A stretch of DNA of 64,000 nucleotides from JAPOXR01 sp965219635 (GTDB lineage Bacteria; Pseudomonadota; Alphaproteobacteria; Rhodobacterales; Rhodobacteraceae): positions 372,001-436,000 of the forward strand of contig OZ244783.1 in the NCBI GenBank assembly GCA_965219635.1, read 5' to 3'. Shown one piece after another: positions 50,351 to 58,897 of this stretch (its first letter is position 1; each line of letters begins with the position of its first letter). The notes below the pieces were generated by a model. It saw only the letters and a program-made list of their open reading frames with translations. It made no database searches and was not told where the DNA came from. The translations under genes were made by a program, and so were the position numbers.

Positions 50351-51601
50351 TCAGGTCACAATTCCGGCGGTTTCGACCACCGCGTGCAACAGCACATCGA
50401 CCCCGGCGGTAGCCCAGGCCGGGGATATTTCTTCGGCCTCGTTGTGCGATAGCCCGTCAACACAGGGGCACATGACCATGGCTGTCGGTGCCACACGGTT
50501 GATCCAGCAGGCGTCATGACCGGCGCCGGAGACGATGTTCCGATGTGAATACCCAAGCTGCTCGGCCGCGTTCCTGACAGCTGCAACGCAATCGCTGTCA
50601 AACTCGACTGGTTCGAACCCGCCGACCTTCTCGAATTCAACCGACAGGGACAGTTGTTCGCATATCTTCTGGCCACCGTCCCGCAATCGGGATTCCATGT
50701 CAGATATCACATCAGCATCGGGCGATCGGAAATCGACAGTGAATACCGCCTTGCCCGGTATGACATTCCGGCTGTTCGGATGGACCTCGATATGCCCGGC
50801 AGCGCCGACTGCGCCCGGCTGGTGGCTCCAGGCAATCTCGTCGACCAGCTGAAGTACCCTGGCCATTCCAAGTCCGGCATTCTTGCGCATCGGCATGGGT
50901 GTCGAGCCGGTATGGCTTTCCTTGCCCGTGATTGTGACCTGGGTCCAGGAAAGGCCCTGCCCATGGGTGACGACTCCAATATCGACACCTTCGGATTCCA
51001 GTATCGGCCCCTGCTCGATATGGAGTTCGAAGAAAGCATGCATGCGGCGGGCGCCGGTCTCTTCCTGGCCTTTCCAGCCGATCCTCTGAAGTTCGTCGCC
51101 AAACTTCAGACCGGATGCATCGGTTCGTTCGTATGCCCATTCCTGATCGTGAACGCCGGCAAAAACGCCCGACGCCAGCATTGCCGGAGCAAACCGGGTT
51201 CCTTCTTCATTCGTCCAGTTGGTCACCACAATCGGCCGCCGGGTCTGTATACCCAGATCATTCAGCGTTCGAATGATCTCAAGCGCGCCAAGAACGCCGA
51301 GCACGCCATCGTACTTTCCTCCGGTCGGTTGGGTGTCGAGGTGGGAACCCACATAGACAGGAAGCGCGTCGGGGTCGCTTCCTGCAAAAGTTGCGAACAT
51401 GTTCCCCATGGCGTCAATGCCGAGCGTCATGCCCGCCTGCCGGCACCAACCTGCAAACAGTTCGCGACCCTCGGCATCCTCGTCAGTGAGAGTCTGCCGA
51501 TTGTTGCCACCAGCGATGCCCGGGCCAACCTTGGCCATATCCATGATGGAGTCCCAGAGTCGGGGTCCATTCACCCTCAGATTGGCAAGCGGTGCAGACA
51601 T
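50351..51601 (-). CDS. N-carbamoyl-beta-alanine amidase (beta-ureidopropionase, M20 family)
   Basis: 416 residues. The M20 di-zinc motifs are VGSHLDTQPTGGKYDGVLGVLGA (in parts), TNWTNEEGTRFAPAML and ELHIEQGPILE, with the dimerisation domain between (GKESHTGSTPMPMRKNAG). This hydantoinase/carbamoylase group removes the carbamoyl group as CO2 and NH3, leaving beta-alanine. It lies 63 bases upstream of dihydropyrimidinase and 15 bases downstream of the aminotransferase, matching the order of the reductive pathway. A closely related allantoate amidohydrolase is the main alternative. Confidence 0.9.
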   Translation of the reverse strand: MSAPLANLRVNGPRLWDSIMDMAKVGPGIAGGNNRQTLTDEDAEGRELFAGWCRQAGMTLGIDAMGNMFATFAGSDPDALPVYVGSHLDTQPTGGKYDGVLGVLGALEIIRTLNDLGIQTRRPIVVTNWTNEEGTRFAPAMLASGVFAGVHDQEWAYERTDASGLKFGDELQRIGWKGQEETGARRMHAFFELHIEQGPILESEGVDIGVVTHGQGLSWTQVTITGKESHTGSTPMPMRKNAGLGMARVLQLVDEIAWSHQPGAVGAAGHIEVHPNSRNVIPGKAVFTVDFRSPDADVISDMESRLRDGGQKICEQLSLSVEFEKVGGFEPVEFDSDCVAAVRNAAEQLGYSHRNIVSGAGHDACWINRVAPTAMVMCPCVDGLSHNEAEEISPAWATAGVDVLLHAVVETAGIVT

Positions 51602-51616
51602 CTCAACCTCAAATGC

Positions 51617-52942
51617 TCAAGCTGCCTTCAGCACATCCCCAACTGTCCCGATGATCTGATCGACATGAGACTTCTCTGCAATCAGGGGCGGGGACAGGGC
51701 AATGACGTCACCCGTGACACGGGTGAGCAGGCCTGCCTCGTAGGAGTCCAGGAAGGCATTGAATGCGCGTTTTGACGGTGCGCCTTCAATCGGTTCAAGC
51801 TCGATGGCGCCGACCATGCCGGTATTACGGATGTCAATCACGCCCGGATGATCCTTGAGGCTGTGAAGCGCATCCTCCCAATACGGTGAAAGTTCCTTGG
51901 CGCGGTCGAACAGCCCTTCTTCCCGGTAGGTGTCCAGTGTGGCAATGGCCGCGGCGCAGGCGACAGGGTTCGCCGAATAGGTATAGCCGTGGAAGAGTTC
52001 GATCAGATGCTCCGGACCATGCATGAACGCGTCATGGATTTTGGCCGAAGTCAGGACTGCGCCCATGGGAATGACGCCGCTCGTAAGTCCCTTGGCGCAG
52101 GTGATCATGTCGGGACGAACCCCGAAGAACTGCGAGCCGAATGGCTCGCCCAGCCTGCCGAAGCCGGTAATTACCTCATCGAAGATCAGGAGGATTCCGT
52201 GCTTGTCGCAGATTTCCCGAATGCGCTCGAGATAGCCGGTTGGAGGAACGAGCACGCCGGTTGAACCAGCGATGGGTTCGATGATGACAGCTGCGATGGT
52301 CTCGCCGCCGTGAAGCGCAGCCAGCCGCTCCAAATCTTCAGCCAGTTCTGCGCCATGGGCCGGTATGCCCCTGGTGAATGCGTTCCTGTCGGGCAGATGA
52401 GTGTGGCGCAGGTGATCGACGCCGTTGAGAAGCGATCCAAACACCTTCCGGTTGTTGACGATGCCTCCAACCGAAATGCCGCCGAAATTGACGCCGTGAT
52501 ATCCGCGCTCCCGCCCGACCAGGCGGAATCTCTGGCCCTCGCCGCGGGCGCGATGGTAGGCAATGGCGATTTTCAGCGCGCTGTCTACGGACTCCGAGCC
52601 GGAATTGGTGAAGAAGACATGGTCGATGCCATCAGGGGCAATATCGGCGATCTGATTTGCAAGCTGGAATGCCTTCGGGTGGCTTAGCTGGAACGCAGGC
52701 GCGTAGTCGAGCTCGGCCACCTGCTTCTGGACCGCCTCGACAATCTTGGGGCGGGCGTGCCCGGCATTGCAGCACCAAAGGCCTGCGGTGCCGTCAAGCA
52801 CTTCTCTTCCGTCAGTCGTGCGGTAGTACATGCCGCTGGCCGACACAAACATTCGGGGGGATTTCTTGAATTGCCGGTTTGCTGTGAACGGCATCCAGAA
52901 TGCCCGGAGATCATTCGGCCACGGGTTTTGGTCAAGTGCCAT
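51617..52942 (-). CDS. Class III aminotransferase, probably beta-alanine:pyruvate
   Basis: 441 residues. PLP motifs: FFTNSGSESVDSALKIA, RERGYHGVNFGG, EPIAGSTGVLVPP, LIFDEVITGFGRLGEPFG and lysine in ITCAKGLTSGVIPMG. The MALDQNPWPNDLRAFWMPFTANRQFKKSPRM beginning in pieces (FWMPFTANRQFK) is the omega-amino-acid:pyruvate transaminase pattern. In this operon it would convert beta-alanine from uracil to malonate semialdehyde, or the 3-aminoisobutyrate from thymine, ending the pathway. It is separate from the aminotransferase at 23065. Confidence 0.9.
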   Translation of the reverse strand: MALDQNPWPNDLRAFWMPFTANRQFKKSPRMFVSASGMYYRTTDGREVLDGTAGLWCCNAGHARPKIVEAVQKQVAELDYAPAFQLSHPKAFQLANQIADIAPDGIDHVFFTNSGSESVDSALKIAIAYHRARGEGQRFRLVGRERGYHGVNFGGISVGGIVNNRKVFGSLLNGVDHLRHTHLPDRNAFTRGIPAHGAELAEDLERLAALHGGETIAAVIIEPIAGSTGVLVPPTGYLERIREICDKHGILLIFDEVITGFGRLGEPFGSQFFGVRPDMITCAKGLTSGVIPMGAVLTSAKIHDAFMHGPEHLIELFHGYTYSANPVACAAAIATLDTYREEGLFDRAKELSPYWEDALHSLKDHPGVIDIRNTGMVGAIELEPIEGAPSKRAFNAFLDSYEAGLLTRVTGDVIALSPPLIAEKSHVDQIIGTVGDVLKAA

Positions 52943-53133
52943 GGGTCAGACCTTTCTGTTCGGACCGCGCTTGCGGAAGAGGGGTTGCAACCCGCCAGGT
53001 TGCTTGAATTCGTCACTTGCTAGCAGAGACCGCAATCGAGTCAAGGCGGGCGAGTGAGCATGTTCCGGCCACGGGGGTTCGGCCCGAAATCCGGTTGCAT
53101 CGGACGACGCCGCGCGTTTCCGGCGGTAGCCAT

Positions 53134-54450
53134 TCAGCTGCCTGCAACCTCCGCTGCAGGCTGGGCCATCGGGTTGTTCGGGTGCGTTGTCCAGTTGCCA
53201 TAGGTGCCATCGATCCTGACGCCTGTTCGCTTGTCAACTGCGCCTGGTTCCAACTCTTCCATGGTTATGCAGTTGTCGACCGGGCAGACATTCACGCAGA
53301 GATTGCAGGCGACGCATTCTTCATCGATAACCTCGAAGACGCGACCCGGCTTTATTGCAATTGCCTGGTGGGACGTGTCCTCACAGACGGCGTAGCACCG
53401 GCCGCACTTGATGCACAGATCCTGATCGATGCGTGCCTTGGTGACATAGTTGAGGTTGAGGAACTGCCAGTCAGTCACATTCGGAACCGCCAGACCTTCA
53501 AAGTCGGAAATCGAGTCGAATCCCTTCTCGTCCATCCAAAGCTTGAGCCCGTCGACGAGCTCGTCGATGATCTTGAAGCCGTAGGTCATCGCTGCTGTGC
53601 AAATCTGGACATTGCCGGATCCGAGGGCGATGAACTCGGCGGCATCCCGCCAGTTGGTGATGCCACCGATCCCGGAGATCGGCAGGTCGGCGGTTTCCGG
53701 GTCGCGGGCGATTTCAGCCACCATGTTCAAGGCAATCGGTTTGACCGCAGGCCCGCAATATCCCCCGTGCGATCCCTTGCCATCAATTGAAGGTTCCGGG
53801 CTGAACGTGTCGAGGTTGACGCTCGTGATGGAGGAAACGGTATTGATCAGGGAAACTGCGTCCGCCCCGCCGGCCTTGGCGGCGCGGGCCGGATATCGAA
53901 TGTCGGTTATGTTTGGCGTGAGTTTAACGATGACCGGCATCCGGGTATTGGCCTTCACCCATCTCGCCACCATTTCAATGTAGTCCGGCACTTGCCCGAC
54001 AGCAGAGCCCATGCCGCGCTCGCTCATGCCGTGAGGGCAGCCGAAATTGAGTTCCACTCCGTCAGCGCCGGTTCCCTCGACGACGGGCAGGATCGACTTC
54101 CACGGTCCTTCTTCACAGGGGACCATCAGGCTCACGACGATTGCGCGATCGGGATACTCTCTCTTGAGCTTCTTGATTTCGGCAAGGTTGGTCGCAAGTG
54201 GCCGGTCTGTGATGAGTTCAATGTTGTTCAGGCCCAGCAGCCTTCGATCGGCTCCCCAGACTGCGCCGTAACGGGGGCCATTGACGTTGACGATGTGCGG
54301 GTCTAGGCCCAGCGTCTTCCAGACAACCCCTCCCCATCCGGCCTCAAAGGCCCGCCTCACGTTGTATTCCTTGTCAGTGGGCGGGGCCGATGCGAGCCAG
54401 AATGGATTTGGCGACTTGATGCCAATGAATTCAGATTGCAAAGTAGGCAT
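53134..54450 (-). CDS. preA: NAD-dependent dihydropyrimidine dehydrogenase subunit PreA
   Basis: 438 residues from ATG 54450. A dihydroorotate-dehydrogenase-like FMN barrel (FWLASAPPTDKEYNVRRAF, ELNFGCPHGMSERGMGS, VKLTPNITDIRYPARA, GIGGITNWRDAAEFIALG) is followed by a C-terminal ferredoxin domain with two 4Fe-4S motifs, CIKCGRCYAVC and CVACNLCVNVCP. PreA reduces uracil and thymine with electrons from PreT. This is the first step of the reductive pathway. The next upstream gene on this strand is preT, 46 bases away. Confidence 0.93.
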   Translation of the reverse strand: MPTLQSEFIGIKSPNPFWLASAPPTDKEYNVRRAFEAGWGGVVWKTLGLDPHIVNVNGPRYGAVWGADRRLLGLNNIELITDRPLATNLAEIKKLKREYPDRAIVVSLMVPCEEGPWKSILPVVEGTGADGVELNFGCPHGMSERGMGSAVGQVPDYIEMVARWVKANTRMPVIVKLTPNITDIRYPARAAKAGGADAVSLINTVSSITSVNLDTFSPEPSIDGKGSHGGYCGPAVKPIALNMVAEIARDPETADLPISGIGGITNWRDAAEFIALGSGNVQICTAAMTYGFKIIDELVDGLKLWMDEKGFDSISDFEGLAVPNVTDWQFLNLNYVTKARIDQDLCIKCGRCYAVCEDTSHQAIAIKPGRVFEVIDEECVACNLCVNVCPVDNCITMEELEPGAVDKRTGVRIDGTYGNWTTHPNNPMAQPAAEVAGS

Positions 54451-54496
54451 AGCTCTCACAGTCTCCCTTGTCTTTACCGGAGCGCGGCAAGAATTG

Positions 54497-55834
54497 TCAT
54501 TTGCCGGACAGCACCCGGTGAATATCCTCCGCAGCGTCCCGGCCTTCCGCAACTGCGGTCACTGTCAGGTCATCTCCGCCGGCAGCGCAGTCTCCACCGG
54601 CCCAAACTCCATCCAGCCCGGTCCGGCCGGTGCTGGCAACACGGATCTTGCCACCAGTGATTTCAAGAACGCCGATATCACCTTCCAGTCGTTGGCCGAT
54701 TGCGATGAAGACCTGGTCAGCGGGCAGTTGTATGGTTTCACCTGTATCTCGAAGCCCTTCCTCTCCGCTTTCCGTGCGCTCCAACTCGATCGATTGAACC
54801 TTTCCATCACCCAGCAAGCGTTTCGGCCTTGCGTTGGTCACGATCCTGATCCCGTTAGAGGTTGCCAACTCCTGCTCAAATCCGGAGGCGCTCATCCGTT
54901 CCTTGTTGTTGCGGTAGGCGATGGTGACTGTATCCGCGCCGAGCAGCCTTGACTGCATTGCCGCGTCGATGGCGGTCATGCCGCCGCCGATCACGACCAC
55001 ATTCCTGCCAACTGCCACTTCGGAAAGATCCCGGGACTGCCGCACTCCGGCAATGAACTCCACCGCATCTTCGACATTCTCCAGCCCGGCGCCTTCAACA
55101 GCAACGCTGTTAACTCCGGCCAAACCTATGCCGAGAAATACCGCATCGAATTCAGACCGCAGTTCCTGAAGCCGCTCACTTGTCAGCGGGGCGGCTCCGA
55201 GATTGAGCGTAATCCCGCCGATTTCGAGCAGCCAGTCGATTTCACGGGACGCAAACTGTCCGACAACCTTATAGGCTGCAATGCCATATTCGTTCAGCCC
55301 GCCGGCCTTGTCTTTCGGGTCGAACAGGGAAACCTCATGACCCTTCATTGCCAGCCTGTGCGCACAGGCCAGCCCGGCAGGTCCAGCGCCGACCACTGCG
55401 ACCCTTTTGCCCGTTGCTTCTGCGCGGCTGTAGGGGTGAGTTCCGCTTGCCATCGAGAGGTCAGTTGCAAAGCGCTGCAGTCGGCCAATCTCGACTGGTT
55501 TTCCTTCTGCCGCCTCGCGCACGCACGCTTCCTCGCACAGCGTTTCGGTTGGGCATACGCGGGCGCACATCCCGCCAAGAATGTTGCTGTCGAAAATGGT
55601 CTTCGCGGCCGCCATGGCGGAACCGGTAGAGATCTGGCGGATGAAGAGAGGGATATCAATTGCCGTCGGGCATGCATCGACGCAGGGCGCGTCGTAGCAG
55701 AAATAGCAGCGGTCGGCTGCGACAGCGGCTTCGTGGGAAGTGAATGGATCATGCAGGTCAGCGAAGTTGGAAGCGTATCGTTCGTCTGGCAACCTGCCCG
55801 AAGCGACACCGGGTGTATGCTGGGAATTTGACAC
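54497..55834 (-). CDS. preT: NAD-dependent dihydropyrimidine dehydrogenase subunit PreT
   Basis: 445 residues from GTG 55834, which has AAGGAG seven bases upstream; a longer frame upstream has no family match. N-terminal cysteines CYFCYDAPCVDACP and CARVCPTETLCEEAC hold two 4Fe-4S clusters; FAD site GAGPAGLACAHRLA, NAD site VIGGGMTAIDAA, closing GVWAGGDCAAGGDDLTVTAVAEGRDAA. It takes electrons from NADH and gives them to PreA. It is the first gene of the leftward pyrimidine operon. Confidence 0.93.
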   Translation of the reverse strand: MSNSQHTPGVASGRLPDERYASNFADLHDPFTSHEAAVAADRCYFCYDAPCVDACPTAIDIPLFIRQISTGSAMAAAKTIFDSNILGGMCARVCPTETLCEEACVREAAEGKPVEIGRLQRFATDLSMASGTHPYSRAEATGKRVAVVGAGPAGLACAHRLAMKGHEVSLFDPKDKAGGLNEYGIAAYKVVGQFASREIDWLLEIGGITLNLGAAPLTSERLQELRSEFDAVFLGIGLAGVNSVAVEGAGLENVEDAVEFIAGVRQSRDLSEVAVGRNVVVIGGGMTAIDAAMQSRLLGADTVTIAYRNNKERMSASGFEQELATSNGIRIVTNARPKRLLGDGKVQSIELERTESGEEGLRDTGETIQLPADQVFIAIGQRLEGDIGVLEITGGKIRVASTGRTGLDGVWAGGDCAAGGDDLTVTAVAEGRDAAEDIHRVLSGK

Positions 55835-56000
55835 TACCGAACTCCTTGCCCTGCAGCCGGCAACAAAGGAGAAGTATGGCACTATTGGACCCTCCGAACA
55901 AACTGAATTTGGTAACTGTGTTCCAGAGGTGGCCTTGAAGGACTTTCTTCCGCAGATTGGCTCTTGCCGGAGAAATGCGATTGCGGCTACAAGCGCAGGT

Positions 56001-56090
56001 GGAGCCGTGGCCGAGTGGTCGAAGGCGCTCCCCTGCTAAGGGAGTAGGCGGGAAACTGTCTCGAGGGTTCGAATCCCTCCGGCTCCGCCA
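56001..56090 (+). tRNA. tRNA-Ser (anticodon GCU)
   Basis: 90 bases including an encoded CCA. The acceptor stem GGAGCCG pairs with CGGCTCC; the D arm is GTGGCCGAGTGGTCGAAGGCG; the anticodon stem CTCCC/GGGAG holds loop CTGCTAA, giving anticodon GCT; a long variable arm of the serine type (about 15 bases, TAGGCGGGAAACTGTCTCG) precedes the T arm with GGTTCGAATCC. It decodes AGC and AGU. The nucleotidyltransferase toxin cluster begins about 160 bases downstream. Confidence 0.97.
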
Positions 56091-56246
56091 GCCTCATGAA
56101 CAGCCAAAACACTCCCGGAAAAGCCGAGACTTGATGGCCGAGTGCCCACTGGCGGGATCGATTGAAGAGTTGGTGGCGGTCGAAGCCTGGCCGCAGCCAG
56201 ATTGATCAATTGTCCGGAGGACTAAATCGATGCCGCAGCTGGCGTT

Positions 56247-56969
56247 TCAAGGCCCTGGATCTGGGAAATCAGGATCGCAATTGGGTTCCGGCTCAGTTCG
56301 GCGCTTGAATTTCGGCGCCGGTTCGACGGTCAGCAGGTCCTTCGCAATGGCAGGGCCCTCGGACAGAAGATGCTCGAACCCTGGGCGGATATCCATCCGG
56401 TTCATGTAAATCCCAAGGTCGCGACCCTGCTGTTCGCCGACCCGGTTCAGCGCGGTGGCTGCATCGTCAGGTATCGTAGCGAGCACTCTCCTAATCTCTT
56501 CCCGGTAACCGGCTTCCGAAGCTGCGGCGATGTCGAAGATGTCACGTGCTTGGAGATAGTTTCCCCTGTAATGAACCTTGCTGGCAATGATTTCCGGCAC
56601 TGCTTCCAGATGCAGGGTCCGGCCTTGGAGGCGTCGCTCCACAGGAGTGTGGTTGGTCACCGGCGGTGCGGCAATGAAGTCAACCTCACCACCACTTGCA
56701 AAAGAGATCTTCAGGAAACGGGAGCCGTCACCCCTGTAGCTGACCTTGGGATGCCAGGCAGCCATTCCCTCTGCGGCGGCGGTCAAGTATCCAAGTAACT
56801 GAGGGTCTGGCAGAAAGAAATCAATGTCGTAGCTATTGCGGTGATTGATCTGCAGCATCAACCCAGTGCCGCCTCCCAGGGTCATTCCGGTAAGGTCGAT
56901 GCCCTCCTTGCAAGCATCATCAATGACAATGAAGGCGTTTGCCAGTGCTTTCTCCCAACTTGCTGGCAC
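56247..56969 (-). CDS. AbiEii/AbiGii-type nucleotidyltransferase (toxin-like), intact copy
   Basis: 240 residues. It begins with a GTG that shares one base with the antitoxin's stop codon, so the pair is coupled. The nucleotidyltransferase site is GGGTG (32-36) and HRNSYDIDFF with D48 and D50, a further acidic residue in GGEVDFIAAPP, and the family's C-terminal lysine/arginine block EIIASKVHYRGNYLQARDIFDI in pieces (KVHYRGNYLQARD). AbiEii-type toxins in type IV systems transfer nucleotides to target RNA such as tRNA 3' ends. Its neighbour is a 117-residue protein that would be the antitoxin. The target is not known here. Confidence 0.85.
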   Translation of the reverse strand: MPASWEKALANAFIVIDDACKEGIDLTGMTLGGGTGLMLQINHRNSYDIDFFLPDPQLLGYLTAAAEGMAAWHPKVSYRGDGSRFLKISFASGGEVDFIAAPPVTNHTPVERRLQGRTLHLEAVPEIIASKVHYRGNYLQARDIFDIAAASEAGYREEIRRVLATIPDDAATALNRVGEQQGRDLGIYMNRMDIRPGFEHLLSEGPAIAKDLLTVEPAPKFKRRTEPEPNCDPDFPDPGP

Positions 56970-57324
56970 TAATTTTCCAAAATCGGAAGTTTCTCGCGGT
57001 TGATCTTGGACAAGGCCGTTGCGGTTCGAAGCAGCAAGTGTTCTGGAACGCCAAGCTCTGCTGCGAAAATCCGCTGAGCATCAACATCAAGTTCCGTGAA
57101 ATACGAGTCGACCTGCATCAGATCAATGTTCCCGGTCCGCAATGCCTCTGCAAGTTCTTCTGCTGTCAGTCGGCGGCGGCAGGGCGCATTGACCTGGGAG
57201 AGCACACAAGCAACAACCGTCTTCGGGTCGAACCAGTTTACCGGCTTACCTTGCAGTTCCCTTGCCCGGGCATGGAATTCTTCCCGGCTACGGCGTGGGC
57301 GTTTTGCGATCTTTCGTTCCATGG
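56814..57324. repeat. Tandem duplicate A of the antitoxin-toxin start region
   Basis: About 510 bases repeated in direct orientation at 57694-58204. The two copies are nearly identical over the antitoxin gene and diverge over the toxin part. The duplication spans antitoxin plus the toxin's first quarter. Confidence 0.85.
56969..57322 (-). CDS. Antitoxin-like partner of the nucleotidyltransferase, copy A
   Basis: 117 residues from ATG 57322. It starts MERKIAKRPRRSREEF (basic) and continues ARELQGKPVNWFDPKTVVACVLSQV, RRRLTAEELAEALRTGNIDLMQVDSYF, and LDVDAQRIFAAELGVPEHLLLRT. I do not recognise a named family; gene order (upstream, overlapping) and small size fit the antitoxin of an AbiE-type pair. 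A second copy, nearly identical over most of its length, lies at 57848-58201. Both are read from promoters placed 7 bases from their start codons. Confidence 0.75.
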   Translation of the reverse strand: MERKIAKRPRRSREEFHARARELQGKPVNWFDPKTVVACVLSQVNAPCRRRLTAEELAEALRTGNIDLMQVDSYFTELDVDAQRIFAAELGVPEHLLLRTATALSKINREKLPILEN

Positions 57325-57329
57325 AAACC

Positions 57330-57357
57330 AACATAGGACAATGCCGAGAGAATACAA
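57330..57357 (-). promoter_or_regulatory. Promoter of antitoxin copy A, leaderless geometry
   Basis: Minus strand: TTGTAT, 16-base spacer, TATGTT, then 7 bases to the ATG at 57322. The same layout (TTGCAT, 16, TATTGT, 7) lies before copy B. No ribosome site precedes either start. Confidence 0.6.
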
Positions 57358-57606
57358 AGCAAGCATATGCTATCGTACGCGTTTCAAGGTTCCGTCAGAA
57401 TTGCCATCAGGAGGTTGCCACGGCAACTGGCAAGACAATTGCTAGAGCGGGAATGACAAGCGCCTCCTGGTGCGAGAATGGCAAGGCGAGGGACATGGAT
57501 TGCCCGGCACAATATCGTGCCTCGCGAGCAGCGGGCGAACCAGACAATGGTCCGACTTATGTGGAAAGAGAGCGCTCCAAAGGAGCAAGGTTTTTGACAG
57601 GCGGCG

Positions 57607-57848
57607 AAACGATGAGGTCAACCTGAATGCCACCGATAAGAGGGATCCTCAGATACGCAGAGCCGTCAACCCTTTAGCTGACTCTGCTGGCGGAAGAAAT
57701 CAATGCCGTAGCTATTGCGGTGATTTTTCGGAAGCATCAACCCGATACCGACCCCCAAGGCCATTCCGCCTAGTTCGACGCCCTCCTTGCAGGCGTCATC
57801 AATGATAGTGAAGGCGTTTGCCAGTGCTCTCCCGCAGTATGCGGGCAC
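57607..57848 (-). pseudogene. Decayed nucleotidyltransferase toxin, copy B
   Basis: It begins at GTG 57848, overlapping antitoxin B's stop as in copy A, and reads 60 codons parallel to the intact toxin (ALANAF, DDACKEG, NHRNSY) before a stop at 57666. Catalytic residues are lost: GGGTG becomes GVGIG and the first aspartate of the DxD motif becomes glycine (SYGIDFF). After the stop there is an internal deletion: sequence matching the middle of toxin A resumes and fades near 57607. It cannot make a working enzyme. Confidence 0.8.
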
Positions 57849-58204
57849 TACTTTGCCAATATAGGGAGGTCCAGGCGAATACACTCCGACAAGGCCGTTG
57901 CGGTTCGCAGCAGCAAGTGTTCCGGAACATCAAGCTCGGCTGCGAAAATCCGCTGAGCATCAACGTCAAGTTCAGTGAAGTATGACTCGACCTGCATCAG
58001 ATCAATGTTCCCGGTCCGCAATGCCACTGCAAGTTCTTCTGCTGTCAGTCGGCGGCGGCAGGGCGCATTGACCTGTGAGAGCACACAAGCAACAACCGTC
58101 TTCGGGTCGAACCAGTTTACTGGCTTACCTTGGAGTTCCTTTGCCCGGGCGTGAAATTCTTCCCGGCTGCGGCGTGGGCGTTTTGCAGTCATTCGTTCCA
58201 TGGG
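57694..58204. repeat. Tandem duplicate B of the antitoxin-toxin start region
   Basis: Direct repeat of 56814-57324. Weaker similarity to the toxin middle (GAGGTCAACCT, GAGCCGTCAACCC) continues to about 57607, across a deletion. Confidence 0.85.
57848..58201 (-). CDS. Antitoxin-like protein, copy B
   Basis: 117 residues from ATG 58201. It is over 90 percent identical to copy A except at the two ends (MERMTAKR versus MERKIAKR; tail SECIRLDLPILAK versus SKINREKLPILEN). The whole open frame is kept although its toxin partner is broken, which fits an antitoxin that is harmless or still useful to hold. Its own promoter (TTGCAT-16-TATTGT-7-ATG) is intact. Confidence 0.75.
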   Translation of the reverse strand: MERMTAKRPRRSREEFHARAKELQGKPVNWFDPKTVVACVLSQVNAPCRRRLTAEELAVALRTGNIDLMQVESYFTELDVDAQRIFAAELDVPEHLLLRTATALSECIRLDLPILAK

Positions 58205-58208
58205 ATTC

Positions 58209-58236
58209 ACAATAAGACAGTACTCAAAGAATGCAA
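58209..58236 (-). promoter_or_regulatory. Promoter of antitoxin copy B, leaderless geometry
   Basis: Minus strand: TTGCAT (58236-58231), 16-base spacer, TATTGT (58214-58209), then GAATCCC and the ATG. Spacing is identical to copy A although the spacer sequence has diverged. Confidence 0.6.
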
Positions 58237-58252
58237 TGCGGGCAGCGGGCAT

Positions 58253-58897
58253 CTGCTATTGCACCTTTTTCAAGAGACATTCGGGCTTGCTATCAGTGGC
58301 CTGTCCGGAAACCGGTAGCGCTGTTTCGACAGCGGTAATTGCCAACGCAACCCAATTCGGCAAGGGGAATACAAGGGATAAAGACCACCTTTCAAGAGGG
58401 ACTTGGCCTGCAGCCTGCCGTGGAGCCGGACAAGTATCCGATTGATGTGGAAAGAGTGTCCGCAGACTGCAGCGCCTTGGTTCCGGTCAGCCAGAATTCG
58501 TAATCCGCTCTACAGGGTTTGAAGAATTCCTGCCGCTTGGCGCTTGAGGTCTACCGGGATCGCCTCACTATTTTGCCTTGCGCCGGGTCAATCTTGATAA
58601 CCCAGTGCACCTTCACTTCTGCAAGAATGGCTGTTCCCACAACCAGCAAGATCCCGGGCTTGCTGAGCGAAACGCAGCCGCATCGCAGACGTGCAATGTG
58701 CCGGGCGAGAGTGGGACTTTGCTGATCTTGTGGCGCCGATGAGGCAGCCAATCAGTCCCATCAAAGGCGCCTTGTGACAATCTGACAGTACTTCCGCATC
58801 ATTGGCGGACGGCACGGTCCAAAAGAGTTAGCCAATTTCGGTCCCGGACATTGCTCAATGCAAGATTCCGACCGGGGCGGCGTCAATTTGCGCCTGG
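58253..58897. other. Stretch without a supported gene in the toxin cluster
   Basis: No frame here is recognisable and none has a good start. One minus-strand stretch near 58580-58640 has protein-like hydrophobicity (PGILLVVGTAILAEVKVHWV) and could be a fragment, but no family is evident. Probably decayed DNA between modules. Confidence 0.4.

Noticed and set aside
50654..51775. A 373-residue plus-strand frame over the carbamoylase
   Set aside because: The minus-strand M20 enzyme has all its metal motifs; the plus frame has none.
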